Assembly (NCBI GenBank): GCA_964590255.1
Contig: CAZPYA010000104.1
Location: 1-18,906 of the forward strand
From: JAKIYB01 sp964590255
GTDB lineage: Bacteria > Armatimonadota > Hebobacteria > CAIYQO01
DNA length: 18,906 nucleotides
Reading direction: 5' to 3'
The notes beneath the pieces are model-generated. The model saw only the letters and a list, made by a program, of their open reading frames with translations. It had not been told where the DNA came from and ran no database searches. Of this stretch, positions 1 to 7,624 are shown piece after piece. Numbering within the stretch: position 1 is the stretch's first letter; the number at the start of each line of letters is the position of its first letter. The position numbers were made by a program, and so were the translations under genes.

Positions 1-171
1 CCCCCGTTTGAGACTGACCGCCAGCAGCACGCCGCCGACGATGATGCAGCCGATATCCACCATCGAGGAGGCGCCACCGAAAATCGACATCAGCCGGAAT
101 TGCAGACCCATCATCGGCAGGACGAACGATCCGATGCCCATGACCAACAGGAAAATCGCGATTTGACGCAT
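1..171 (-). CDS. Small membrane protein, 3' end cut by window edge
   Basis: Reading leftward from an ATG at 171, 57 codons stay open to the first base of the window, so the C-terminus is missing. The visible protein starts MRQIAIFLLVMGIGSFVLPM and has a hydrophobic segment at about residues 4-23. A glycine-rich link follows, then a second hydrophobic segment at about 39-54 (IGCIIVGGVLLAV). This looks like a small two-helix inner-membrane protein. A good ribosome-binding site (AAAGGAG, 7 nt before the ATG) fixes the start. It lies 92 bp downstream of the MFS gene on the same strand and could be co-transcribed with it. No family or function is recognised. Confidence 0.7.
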   Translation of the reverse strand, partial: MRQIAIFLLVMGIGSFVLPMMGLQFRLMSIFGGASSMVDIGCIIVGGVLLAVSLKRG

Positions 172-263
172 GTGACAGCTCCTTTGTCAAAGTATGCCCG
201 TGCAGCACGGATTACGCGTTTTTCGACGGGAGTGGTCGCCTTCCTGCTTGTCGGCGCATGGGT

Positions 264-1565
264 TTACTGCTCTTCTACCTCTTCCGCCACCCCTTGTCCG
301 TAGGTCTCGCGTAGGAAGATGGTGCTGACCAGCGCCACCCCAGCGACGGCGAGACAGAGGACGACGATGTCGAGGTAGGCCTGCCGGGGGTAGATGATGG
401 TGTGCGGCAGCACGGTGGCGACGGCGCGGTAGCGATCCATCAGCATGCCGGCGGCGGTGCCGAGGATGGCCACGGTGAGATAGGAAATGCCGTTAATGAC
501 CCCCAGCGCCGTGCCGAAAGCGCGGCTGGGCGTCAGTTCGCGCATCAGCACGTTGCCCACCGGCGAGGCGAACGACGAGAAGGCGGCGACGATATAACTG
601 GCGAGAAACCACCCGCCGCCCAGCCGCCACCGCAGGCCGGCATACAGCATCAGCATGCTGGCGATGATGCTGCCCACGCCAAAGTAGATGAACGGCTTGC
701 GCCGCCGGCCAATCAACTCCACCAGGAAGCCGCCGGAGAGCACGATGCACATTGTCACCAGCATCATGGCGAAGGTCATGCCGGACGCCTGCGCAGCGGG
801 GATGCCGACGAAATCCTGCAGGAACTTCACCCCGATGATGGTCTGCAGCAGGAAGTAGACGCCGAAGATGAGCGGGGCGGCGATAATGAGCGGCCAGGTG
901 GCGCGGTTGCGCAGCACGCCCACTAGCACCGGCCACAAAGGCGCCGGGGTGACAGCCACCGGGCGCTGGCGCGACGCCGCCACCGAGAAGCCGACGAAGC
1001 CCGCGGCGCAGAGCACGCCCACCCCCAGCAGCACCGTCTGCCAGGGCCACCGGGCGGCCAGCCACTGCACCGGCAGCGTGCCGAACACCCCGCCCGCCGT
1101 GCCGGCGAACATCACCAGACTGAGCAGCCGCGGGAAGTGGCGCGGGGCGAAATGCGTGGTGAGCGCCTTGGCCAGGCTGATGAAGATGAGGCTGGACCCC
1201 AGCCCTACCAGCGCCCGCGCCGCCACCAGCAGAGAATAACTGGGCGCCAGCGGAAACAGCACCGAGCCGATGGCCAGCAGCAATCCGCCCAGCAGCAGCA
1301 CCCGCTCGGCCCCCAGCCGGTCATTCATCATCCCGGTGAACAGTTGCATGCCTGCGTAGATATACAGGTAGATGCCCGCCAGGAAGGTGACCTGCGCCGC
1401 CTGCAGCCCGTATGTCCCCTGCAGTTGATCGAAAAACTGCCCCGGCACCGCCACCCGCTGAAAGTAGGCGACAAAATAAATAACGCTCGCACAGACAAGC
1501 AGCGCGAGCGCCGGACGTTTGCGGGAGAGCCGGGCGGCGAGTGACGATGGCGCGGATGTGGACAT
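264..1565 (-). CDS. MFS transporter
   Basis: A 433-residue polytopic membrane protein with about 12 predicted hydrophobic segments, the usual major facilitator size. The cytoplasmic loop between helices 2 and 3 carries the MFS motif A pattern (GMMNDRLGAERVLLLGG: G, D, R, G and R all present). The N-terminus contains IYFVAYFQRVAVPGQF, which resembles organic-anion and sugar-phosphate-type MFS members. The substrate cannot be read from the sequence. Two adjacent start codons exist, GTG at 1568 and ATG at 1565. ATG is preferred because a consensus promoter puts the transcript start within a few bases of it, so the mRNA is probably leaderless; no Shine-Dalgarno sequence is visible. The gene is divergent from the GNAT gene. 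Confidence 0.93.
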   Translation of the reverse strand: MSTSAPSSLAARLSRKRPALALLVCASVIYFVAYFQRVAVPGQFFDQLQGTYGLQAAQVTFLAGIYLYIYAGMQLFTGMMNDRLGAERVLLLGGLLLAIGSVLFPLAPSYSLLVAARALVGLGSSLIFISLAKALTTHFAPRHFPRLLSLVMFAGTAGGVFGTLPVQWLAARWPWQTVLLGVGVLCAAGFVGFSVAASRQRPVAVTPAPLWPVLVGVLRNRATWPLIIAAPLIFGVYFLLQTIIGVKFLQDFVGIPAAQASGMTFAMMLVTMCIVLSGGFLVELIGRRRKPFIYFGVGSIIASMLMLYAGLRWRLGGGWFLASYIVAAFSSFASPVGNVLMRELTPSRAFGTALGVINGISYLTVAILGTAAGMLMDRYRAVATVLPHTIIYPRQAYLDIVVLCLAVAGVALVSTIFLRETYGQGVAEEVEEQ

Positions 1566-1573
1566 CACCGGGG

Positions 1574-1602
1574 ATTGTACCGGCGGGTGGCGGGGGTGTC
1601 AA
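1574..1602 (-). promoter_or_regulatory. Consensus sigma-70-type promoter of the MFS gene
   Basis: On the minus strand TTGACA (1602-1597) is followed after exactly 17 bp by TACAAT (1579-1574). The -35 matches the consensus fully and the -10 matches 5 of 6 positions. Only 8 nt separate the -10 from the ATG at 1565, and 5 nt from the GTG at 1568. Transcription should therefore start at or within a base or two of the start codon. Confidence 0.8.
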
Positions 1603-1762
1603 ACCACAACTCGTCTTCATCCTCATCCTCGACAGCCTACCGATTTCTGGCAGGCGCGATTCCAGCGAGCCACACACACGTGCCAGGGTATGTGGGGCGA
1701 CGAGTGTGTTGTTACGGCATACCTCTGCACGGGCTCGACGCGATTCCGTCGCACCCGCCAGG

Positions 1763-1791
1763 TTGACCTGCATCCCGCATTCCCGCATAAT
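1763..1791 (+). promoter_or_regulatory. Promoter of the GNAT gene
   Basis: TTGACC (1763-1768), a 17-bp spacer and CATAAT (1786-1791). The expected transcript start is near 1798, giving a leader of about 15 nt that contains GAAAGG (1799-1804), 8 nt before the ATG at 1813. The rest of the 1566-1812 gap holds the divergent MFS promoter and only short imperfect inverted repeats (GGTATG/CATACC near 1688 and 1720). No gene is seen there. Confidence 0.65.
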
Positions 1792-1812
1792 CCCCGGTGA
1801 AAGGTTGCCGCT

Positions 1813-2385
1813 ATGCTCATCTTCTATGCCGGTCCGGCCTTCACCCTGCGCCTGCTGGAGCCGCGCGACGCGGAGGAGCTGTTCGCGCTGGTCGAAGCGC
1901 ACCGGGAATATTTCGCGCGCTTCCAGGGCTGGCCGGACGCCATGACCACAGTGGAGGCAACGCGCGAGTTTCTTATCCGGGCGCTGCACACCTTCGCCGA
2001 GCAGGACGCGCCGTACCTGGGCATCGTGGTGGAGGGGAAACTGGCCGGCGCCATCGGCTTCAACCCGAACGTCGACCGGCATAACCGCGCCGCCGAGCTG
2101 TTCTACTACCTCGCCGAACCATGGCAGGGGCAGGGATACGTGACGCGAGCGGCCGCGGTACTCGTCACCTACGGCTTCCGCGCCATGAGCCTGCACCGCA
2201 TCACCCTGCGCGCCGCCGCCGGCAACCCCCGCAGTTGGGCCGTCGCCGAACGCCTGGGCTTCCACCGCGACGGCGTCCTCCGCGACGCCATCCGGCAAGA
2301 TGACCGCTTCGACGACCAATACGTGTATGCCATGCTGGAAGAGGAATGGCCCATCGACGCCGCCTACATGCCCATTGAAGGGTAG
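1813..2385 (+). CDS. GNAT family N-acetyltransferase (RimJ/RimL-like)
   Basis: A 190-residue single-domain protein that transfers acetyl from acetyl-CoA to an amine. The RimL-type family acetylates N-termini of ribosomal proteins or small molecules; the substrate here is unknown. The N-terminal FTLRLLEPRDAEELFALVEA is the usual RimL opening. The acetyl-CoA-binding turn is PWQGQGYVTRAA at about residues 103-114. The C-terminal motif B region (NPRSWAVAERLGFHRDGVLRD) is typical: an asparagine, then S-x-x-x-x-E-R-L-G-F. The length fits the family. The start is supported by GAAAGG at 1799-1804 and an upstream promoter. It is transcribed alone and converges on the HEAT-repeat gene with a 22-bp gap; no terminator is seen. 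Confidence 0.92.
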   Translation: MLIFYAGPAFTLRLLEPRDAEELFALVEAHREYFARFQGWPDAMTTVEATREFLIRALHTFAEQDAPYLGIVVEGKLAGAIGFNPNVDRHNRAAELFYYLAEPWQGQGYVTRAAAVLVTYGFRAMSLHRITLRAAAGNPRSWAVAERLGFHRDGVLRDAIRQDDRFDDQYVYAMLEEEWPIDAAYMPIEG

Positions 2386-2407
2386 GTCGGCGCACGTCGT
2401 TATGCCT

Positions 2408-3379
2408 TCACGGCACCGGCGGCACGTGCTCGGTATAGCGGTCGGCCAGCTTCGAGTTGCGGCAGGCGCGGATGGCGGCTTCCAGGCGGTCGCGAAAGCG
2501 GCTGTCGGAGGCGTAGAGGACCAATGCGTCGATGGCCAGCAGCGCGGGGGTGCCGCCGTCGGGCAGCAGGCCGAGTAGCAGCGTGAAGGCGTCTTCGGCG
2601 CGCGTCAGCGCCAGCGCCAGCAGCAGCGGGCCGCGCAGCGACAGGTCGGTGTTCGCCTCCCAGCGGGCGCGCAGCAGCGGCGCCGCCTCCGGCAGCCGCG
2701 ACTCGCCCAACGCCAGCGCTGCGTGCTCCACCAGGCGGGGATCATCGGCGCGCAGGAAGCGTTCCACGAAGGGCAGGTTGCGCGCGGCGTCGATGCCCAG
2801 CAGCCCGGCGAAGCACTCGCCCAGCAGTCCCGGCTCAGCGTCGCCTGCCAGCGCCTTCGCGCGCAGCGCCAGCTCCGCTTCCTCGGTGCCCAGGTAGGCA
2901 TAACCGCGGATGGCCGCCTGGCGCGGCTGGGATTCGGGATCATACAGCAGCGGCAGCAGGTCGAAGACGACGCCGGAGGGATGCAACCGCGCCAGCGCCG
3001 TGGCGCAGGCCGCGCGCAGGTGGGGCGCCGCGTCGGCGCTGCCACCCCACACCGGCTCCATCTGCACCACCGTCAGGCCGGCGCGGAAGGGCTCCGGGTC
3101 GCCGCAGCGCAGCACGTCCAGCGCCGCGATGATCGCCGTCTTCGCCCGGCAGTTTTTATCCGCTTCCAGCGGCCGCGCCGCGTGCAGCACCCGGTAAAAG
3201 GTCTCGGTCAACGCCGGAATCGCCGCCTCTTCGCCGCGCCGTCCCAACGCCTCCGCCGCCCGCGCCACCACCACGCCCACGGCATCGTCCAGCGCCGCCA
3301 GCAGCGCGGTCACGTCCCCCGCCTGCTCCCACCCCGCCACATCGGCGACTCGTTGCTCCACCGACCGTTTCAGTGCCAT
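2408..3379 (-). CDS. HEAT-repeat domain protein
   Basis: A 323-residue all-helical protein rich in Ala and Leu. Repeated helix pairs such as AVGVVVARAAEALGRRGEEAAIPAL, RQAAIRGYAYLGTEEAELAL and VEHAALALGESRLPEAAPLL spread over most of its length. This is the pattern of HEAT/PBS-lyase-like repeats, which form scaffolds for protein binding; no catalytic motif is seen. The reading frame stays open upstream to 3586, but the ATG at 3379 (MALKRSVEQRVADVAGW) is chosen because a TATAAT box lies 6 nt before it and the upstream frame crosses a palindromic repeat and a C-rich tract. No Shine-Dalgarno sequence is present, which fits a leaderless mRNA. Its partner cannot be read from the context. Confidence 0.88.
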   Translation of the reverse strand: MALKRSVEQRVADVAGWEQAGDVTALLAALDDAVGVVVARAAEALGRRGEEAAIPALTETFYRVLHAARPLEADKNCRAKTAIIAALDVLRCGDPEPFRAGLTVVQMEPVWGGSADAAPHLRAACATALARLHPSGVVFDLLPLLYDPESQPRQAAIRGYAYLGTEEAELALRAKALAGDAEPGLLGECFAGLLGIDAARNLPFVERFLRADDPRLVEHAALALGESRLPEAAPLLRARWEANTDLSLRGPLLLALALTRAEDAFTLLLGLLPDGGTPALLAIDALVLYASDSRFRDRLEAAIRACRNSKLADRYTEHVPPVP

Positions 3380-3385
3380 GCCGGC

Positions 3386-3414
3386 ATTATAAGCCCGCGT
3401 GGAGCCGCGGGCAA
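3386..3414 (-). promoter_or_regulatory. Promoter abutting the HEAT-repeat gene (leaderless)
   Basis: On the minus strand TTGCCC (3414-3409), a 17-bp spacer and a perfect TATAAT (3391-3386). Just 6 nt lie between the -10 and the ATG at 3379, so the transcript should begin at the start codon itself. Confidence 0.75.
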
Positions 3415-3440
3415 GACGTGTTCTATTACTCGTCCTCGAA

Positions 3441-3467
3441 TGGAGGGTGAGACTCCATCGAGCCGCG
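3441..3467 (+). repeat. Single arm of the dispersed inverted-repeat element
   Basis: This 27-bp stretch (begins TGGAGGGTGAGACTCCATCG) matches the left arm of the element at 18187-18329 with two differences. Here no opposing right arm is found nearby; instead the long palindrome at 3472-3623 starts 4 bp later. It may be a remnant of a second element copy or a nested insertion. Confidence 0.6.
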
Positions 3468-3471
3468 AACA

Positions 3472-3623
3472 GTGTGCCTAATCGGCCCCCCTCCCCGGCC
3501 CTCCCCCCGTGCCGTCCACTCCGTTCCCTGCACAGGGGGAGGGGGTATCTATAGTTCGCTCCCTCCCACTGTGCACGATAGGGCACGGGGGGAGGGCCGG
3601 GGAGGGGGGCCGATTAGGCACAC
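3472..3623. repeat. Long palindromic element with 42-bp perfect arms
   Basis: The arms 3472-3513 and 3582-3623 are exact reverse complements over 42 bp. They start GTGTGCCTAATCGG and are rich in CCCTCCCC/GGGGAGGG. Inside is a second, nearly perfect 15-bp pair (TGCACAGGGGGAGGG against CCCTCCCACTGTGCA, one mismatch). The whole 152 bp can fold into one long hairpin. It sits in the 313-bp gap between the 5' end of the HEAT gene and the 3' end of dnaG, where no coding sequence is convincing. The design resembles a MITE-like or REP-type dispersed palindrome, and it might also end dnaG transcription. Mobility is not shown by the sequence. Confidence 0.85.
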
Positions 3624-3692
3624 CGAATGCGAACGAGAGGGTCGGAGGGACGAGGGCGAATCAGGTGCTCACCTTGACGTGGCGCAGATGCT

Positions 3693-5579
3693 TCACTCTC
3701 CCTCCCCGCCCCCGGTATACTTCTTGATTCGGTCGGGGATGGGCACGCCAGTGGTGAGGGTGCGGCCGCCGCCGTCCTGCTCGATAAAACCCAGGCTCTT
3801 TTTATTGCGGTCGGAATCTTCCTGCTTGCGTCGGCGGAGGGCTTCGGCGCCCGGGCGGTCGTCCAGCGAGTATTCGGCGGGCTGAATCTGCCGCTTCTCA
3901 TGCTCATCTTTCAGGCGGGCGAGGAGCGGGGCGAACTCGGTGATGGAGGGGTCCATCTCGCGCACTGCCAGGCCGGAGATGAGCGGGGTGAGGCGGTCAT
4001 CATCGATGCGGCGGGCGTCGGGCACCGCGCCGGCCTCCGCCAGCCGGTTGAGGGCCTGGTAGACGGCGCGGTAGTCGGCTACGGTGAACACATCCGCCGG
4101 CAGCGCCATGATGACATCGCTGGCGAAGCCGGCGTCGCGCACCATGGCTGTGGCCGCCTCCAGCTCGAGAATGTAGCCGTGCAGGTTGGCCAGCGGCGTC
4201 GGCGGAGGGACGTCGTCCTCGCGAGCGGGGTTGCCGGCGCGCGACGGGTAGCGCGCCTTGCGGTCCAGCGCGGTCACTTCGCTCAAGATCGCCTGCTGCA
4301 GTTGCGCCACGTCGCCGCGCGCGCCGCCCGCCCAGTGCTCGATGAGCCACTCGGCGTATTCGGCGCGCTCCAGCCGGGGCAGCGGCTGCAACACTTTCGC
4401 CGCGGCGCGGAACAGGCGCAGCCGGCCTTCCGAATCGCGCTCGGGGTTCTGCGCCAGCAGGCGCTCCAGCTCGAACGCCACCGGCGGCAGCGCGTCCGCC
4501 AGGCAGCGCTCAAACGCCTCCGTGCCTTGCTCGCGCAGCAGCGAATCGGGATCGTGCCCACCGGGCAGGCGCACGATACGCACGTCTACCCCGGCCTCGC
4601 GGAAGATCGCCTGCCCACGCAGCGCGGCGTTCAGCCCGGCGGAGTCGGCGTCGTAGACGAGATACACGCGATCAGCCAGCCGGCGCAATATCTGCACGTG
4701 CTCCTCGCCCAGCGCCGTGCCCAGCGTGGCCACCGCTTCGGTGAAGCCGGCCAGGTGGCAGGCGATGACGTCGAAATAACCCTCGGTGACGATGGCGCGG
4801 CCCTTCTGGCTCATCGTCGGGCCGGCCCAGTGCAGCGCGTAGAGGGTGTTGCTTTTATGGAAGACGGGCGTCTCGGCGGTATTCAGATATTTCGGGTTGT
4901 CCTCGGCGCTCATCGCGCGGCCGCCGAAGGCGATCACCCGCCCGCGCCGGTCGTGGATAGGGATCATCACCCGATTGCGGAAACGGTCGATGAGGCGGTC
5001 GCCGTCCTGGCGCGGCGGCAGCGACAGCCCCGCCTTCACCAGCACATCCTCGCTAAAACCGCGCTGCCGCAGGTGGCCGGTGAGGGCGTCCCATTTCGGC
5101 GGAGCATACCCCAGGCCAAACCGCTCGGCCATTTCCGGCGTGATGCCGCGCTGCTCCAGATAGGCGCGCGCCCCGGCGCCCATCGGCCCCTTCAGCGCCT
5201 TGCAGAAGGCCAGCGCCGCGGCGGCGTTTGCCTCCAGCAGGAAGTCGCGCTCTTCCTTGCGCACCTGCTGCTGCGGGCTCACCTCGATGGGCGGCACTCC
5301 CGCGCGCTCGGCCAGCCGCTCCAGCGCCTCCGGGAAGGACAGGTGCTCGAGCTGCATGACGAAGGTGAAAGCGTCGCCACCTTTGCCGCAGCCGAAGCAA
5401 TGCCAGAAGCCTTTTTGCGGGTCGACGCCGAAGGAAGGGGTCTTTTCCGCGTGAAACGGGCACAAGCCGACAAACCGCCCGCCGCGTTTCCGCAGCGTGA
5501 CGGTTTGCCCGATGAGCGCCACCAGATCGGTGCGCGCCAGGACCTGTTCGCGATCATATGTCTGGCGAGAGTCGGTCAT
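3693..5579 (-). CDS. dnaG: DNA primase DnaG
   Basis: Makes RNA primers at the replication fork. From the chosen ATG the protein is 628 residues, normal for bacterial primase. The N-terminal CHC2 zinc finger has C40, H43, C61 and C64 (GLCPFHAEKTPSF, then HCFGCGKGGD). The central catalytic core contains GFGYAPPKWD-type RNAP-basic motifs (FGLGYAPPKWDALTGHL) and RVMIPIHDRRGRVIAFGGR. The TOPRIM metal site shows E266 in EGYFDVI and D310/D312 in YDADSAG (DGD is more usual). The C-terminal helicase-binding region is divergent. The start at 5579 fits the family (about 17 residues before RTDLV). In-frame alternatives are GTG 5612, preceded by AGGAAGG, and ATG 5645, which overlaps the gspE stop. It lies downstream of the HTH-GspE gene, probably in one operon. 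Confidence 0.97.
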   Translation of the reverse strand: MTDSRQTYDREQVLARTDLVALIGQTVTLRKRGGRFVGLCPFHAEKTPSFGVDPQKGFWHCFGCGKGGDAFTFVMQLEHLSFPEALERLAERAGVPPIEVSPQQQVRKEERDFLLEANAAAALAFCKALKGPMGAGARAYLEQRGITPEMAERFGLGYAPPKWDALTGHLRQRGFSEDVLVKAGLSLPPRQDGDRLIDRFRNRVMIPIHDRRGRVIAFGGRAMSAEDNPKYLNTAETPVFHKSNTLYALHWAGPTMSQKGRAIVTEGYFDVIACHLAGFTEAVATLGTALGEEHVQILRRLADRVYLVYDADSAGLNAALRGQAIFREAGVDVRIVRLPGGHDPDSLLREQGTEAFERCLADALPPVAFELERLLAQNPERDSEGRLRLFRAAAKVLQPLPRLERAEYAEWLIEHWAGGARGDVAQLQQAILSEVTALDRKARYPSRAGNPAREDDVPPPTPLANLHGYILELEAATAMVRDAGFASDVIMALPADVFTVADYRAVYQALNRLAEAGAVPDARRIDDDRLTPLISGLAVREMDPSITEFAPLLARLKDEHEKRQIQPAEYSLDDRPGAEALRRRKQEDSDRNKKSLGFIEQDGGGRTLTTGVPIPDRIKKYTGGGEGE

Positions 5580-5644
5580 GATTTGTCCATGAAGACTATT
5601 CGCCTGCGTCACGGCGCCTTCCTGCTGTTTTCGCGAGACGTGCA

Positions 5645-7111
5645 TCAGGACGCCACGACGCGCAGCACCTCCTCCACCGTGGTCAGGCCGGCGGCGGCTT
5701 TGCGGATGCCGTCCGCCAGCAGCGTATGCATGCCGTCACCCACGGCGGCGGCGACCAACTCCGCTTTCGGCGCCTTGTTGAGGAAGGCGTCGCGCACCGC
5801 GAGGGTCATCTCCAGCAGTTCGTAGAGGCCGATGCGACCGCGAAAGCCGCGCCGGGCGCACTGATCGCAGCCCACGGCCTGATAGAAGACCGCATCGGCG
5901 GGCACGATGAAGCCGCCCGCGGCAGCCTGGGTGCGCACATCCACCAGCGCGGCTGCCGGCAGCGCCACCGGCTGCTTGCAGGCAGGACAGAGTTGCCGTG
6001 CCAGCCGCTGGGCGAGGATGCCGGCGACGCTGGAGGCGATGAGGAACGGCTCAGCGCCGATATCCACCATGCGGGTGAGCGCATCGGCGGCATCCTGGGT
6101 GTGCAGCGTCGATAACACCAGGTGACCGGTGAGTGCCGCCTGAATCGTGATATACAGCGTGTCGCGGTCGCGGGTTTCGCCGATCATCAGCACATCAGGA
6201 TCCTGGCGCAGGAAGGCGCGCAACGCCGTGGGGAAGGTGTAGCCGTTGCGCATATTCACTGCCGTCTGCACGATGCCGGGCAGCAGAAATTCTACCGGAT
6301 CCTCGATGGTGAGGATTTTACACGCCTCTGCGTGCATGCGACTCAGACAGCTATACATGGTGGTGGTTTTACCACTGCCGGTGGGGCCGGTGAACAGCAG
6401 CATGCCGCTTGCTTTGCCGCACCATCGCTGCAAGCGTGCCAGGTCGTCCGCCATGAATTCCATCCGCTCCAATCCGATGAGCACGCTGTTTTGGTCGAGG
6501 ATGCGCAGCACCGCGCTCTCGCCGAAGACGGCGGGGATGACACTCATGCGCAGATCGTAATCGCGCTGTGCAATAGAGAGACGGACGCGGCCATCCTGCG
6601 GCGTACCGGAGATTTCCAGGTTCAAGTTCGACATCATCTTCAAGCGCACGATCATGCCACGAAAGACGTCGGCGGGCATGCGGCGGAGCGTATGCAGCAC
6701 ACCGTCGATACGGATGCGGACAACGCCTGCGTCGCGCAGCGGCTCCAGGTGGATGTCCGAGGCGCTTTGGGCAATCGCCAGCGCGATGTACCCATTCACC
6801 AACAGCACGATCTGCGCTTCAGCGAGATCGAGCATGTCATCGCGTGCCGGCACCGGTCGGCCGAGTTGCCCGTAGACGAAGGCCAGTTCCTCATCGAGGA
6901 GATTGGCCGGCGCGGAAGCCACCGCCTGTGCCGCCGGGCCGCGGTTCAGGTAGGCGTCCAGGTCGGCCTGGCGGAACCGCCACTGCCGCCCGACTTTGAT
7001 GCCTTTGATCGCTCCGCGCTCCATCATGCGGTAGAGCGTCTGCTTGCTGATGCCCAGCACCGCCAGCGTCTCCGCCAGCGTCAACAGCTCAGTGTGTTCC
7101 GCGGTCATCAT
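5645..7111 (-). CDS. GspE/PilB-family ATPase with N-terminal excisionase-type HTH
   Basis: A 488-residue type II secretion/type IV pilus assembly ATPase. Residues about 9-55 (LTLAETLAVLGISKQTLYRMMERG, then KVGRQWRFRQADLDAYL) form an HTH_17/MerR-excisionase DNA-binding domain where a normal N1E domain would be. The ATPase part has Walker A GPTGSGKTTT (242-251), Asp box ILTIEDPVEF, Walker B DVLMIGETRD (GEIRD is usual) and His box GHLVLSTLHT. The zinc site uses C375, C378, C415 and C418, followed by GRIGLYELLEM. The start at 7111 has GGAGG 8 nt upstream; an earlier ATG (7126) overlaps that site. dnaG follows. No other pilus or secretion gene is in the window, so its machine is unknown. Confidence 0.94.
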   Translation of the reverse strand: MMTAEHTELLTLAETLAVLGISKQTLYRMMERGAIKGIKVGRQWRFRQADLDAYLNRGPAAQAVASAPANLLDEELAFVYGQLGRPVPARDDMLDLAEAQIVLLVNGYIALAIAQSASDIHLEPLRDAGVVRIRIDGVLHTLRRMPADVFRGMIVRLKMMSNLNLEISGTPQDGRVRLSIAQRDYDLRMSVIPAVFGESAVLRILDQNSVLIGLERMEFMADDLARLQRWCGKASGMLLFTGPTGSGKTTTMYSCLSRMHAEACKILTIEDPVEFLLPGIVQTAVNMRNGYTFPTALRAFLRQDPDVLMIGETRDRDTLYITIQAALTGHLVLSTLHTQDAADALTRMVDIGAEPFLIASSVAGILAQRLARQLCPACKQPVALPAAALVDVRTQAAAGGFIVPADAVFYQAVGCDQCARRGFRGRIGLYELLEMTLAVRDAFLNKAPKAELVAAAVGDGMHTLLADGIRKAAAGLTTVEEVLRVVAS

Positions 7112-7136
7112 CGCCGTTACCTCCATTATTTGATAG

Positions 7137-7152
7137 TACCATTAGATACCAT
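7137..7152 (+). promoter_or_regulatory. Candidate operator: phased TACCAT repeats
   Basis: Two TACCAT copies (7137-7142 and 7147-7152) lie 10 bp apart, one helical turn, in an unusually AT-rich patch just downstream of the -10 of the HTH-GspE gene. An inverted TGGTAC sits at 7172-7177 within the promoter spacer. Excisionase-like HTH proteins are known to bind direct repeats, so autoregulation by the encoded HTH is possible; this is inference. Confidence 0.4.
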
Positions 7153-7157
7153 AGTAT

Positions 7158-7186
7158 ATATTACTTCTTAGTGGTACGTTTGTCAA
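7158..7186 (-). promoter_or_regulatory. Promoter of the HTH-gspE/dnaG unit
   Basis: On the minus strand a perfect TTGACA (7186-7181), a 17-bp spacer and TAATAT (7163-7158). The expected transcript start near 7151 gives a leader of about 40 nt ending in GGAGGTAACGGCG before the ATG at 7111. The region is markedly AT-rich against its GC-rich surroundings. Confidence 0.65.
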
Positions 7187-7348
7187 GGAGGTGACGCGCC
7201 TGTTTCGCAGATGGCAGGCAGTCGATCCGTATCGCTGTGTCATCACCCGGTTCCGCTCGATACGGCATGGCGTGCCTTTGTGGCAGGAAACGGCCGCCGG
7301 CGAGTCGAAAGAAGCGCCATAGGTGCGGATTTCGCACGGGAGGTGGAT

Positions 7349-7573
7349 ATGGCGCGCATGATTATGGTGCTGGTGGGGCTGGCATTGCTCGTCCTGGGCG
7401 GGTGGCTGGGGTATGCGTGGTGGGACATCGCGGTTCTGCCGTTCCTCATGGCGCTGCTGGTCTTCTTTCTGGCGCTCTTCGGCCTGACGCTGCTCATCTT
7501 CGGGGTGAGCGAGATGGCCGGCCGCGCGAAAGCCGCCGCCCCCCCGGCCGACGAGTCACAACCCGGCGAGTAA
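7349..7573 (+). CDS. Small two-helix membrane protein
   Basis: A 74-residue protein, MARMIMVLVGLALLVLGGWL at the start. Two hydrophobic helices (about residues 4-24 and 28-53) are separated by WWDIAV, and a short charged tail (AGRAKAAAPPADESQPGE) follows. The start is fixed by GGAGGT ending 4 nt before the ATG. The frame is open further upstream (to 7211) but that stretch lacks a suitable ribosome-binding site and looks non-coding. It ends 51 bp before the vWA gene on the same strand, suggesting a two-gene unit. No family is recognised; a membrane partner of the vWA protein is a guess from position. Confidence 0.72.
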   Translation: MARMIMVLVGLALLVLGGWLGYAWWDIAVLPFLMALLVFFLALFGLTLLIFGVSEMAGRAKAAAPPADESQPGE

Positions 7574-7624
7574 TCCCGGTTACGATCCCCCTGGTGGGGA
7601 TACACTCACGGAGGAGGTTGACGC

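Noticed and set aside
3900..5825. Long plus-strand open frame opposite dnaG
   Set aside because: The minus strand encodes a primase with zinc-finger and TOPRIM motifs; the plus-strand frame is His/Arg/Gly-rich antisense of GC-rich codons with no motif or ribosome-binding site.
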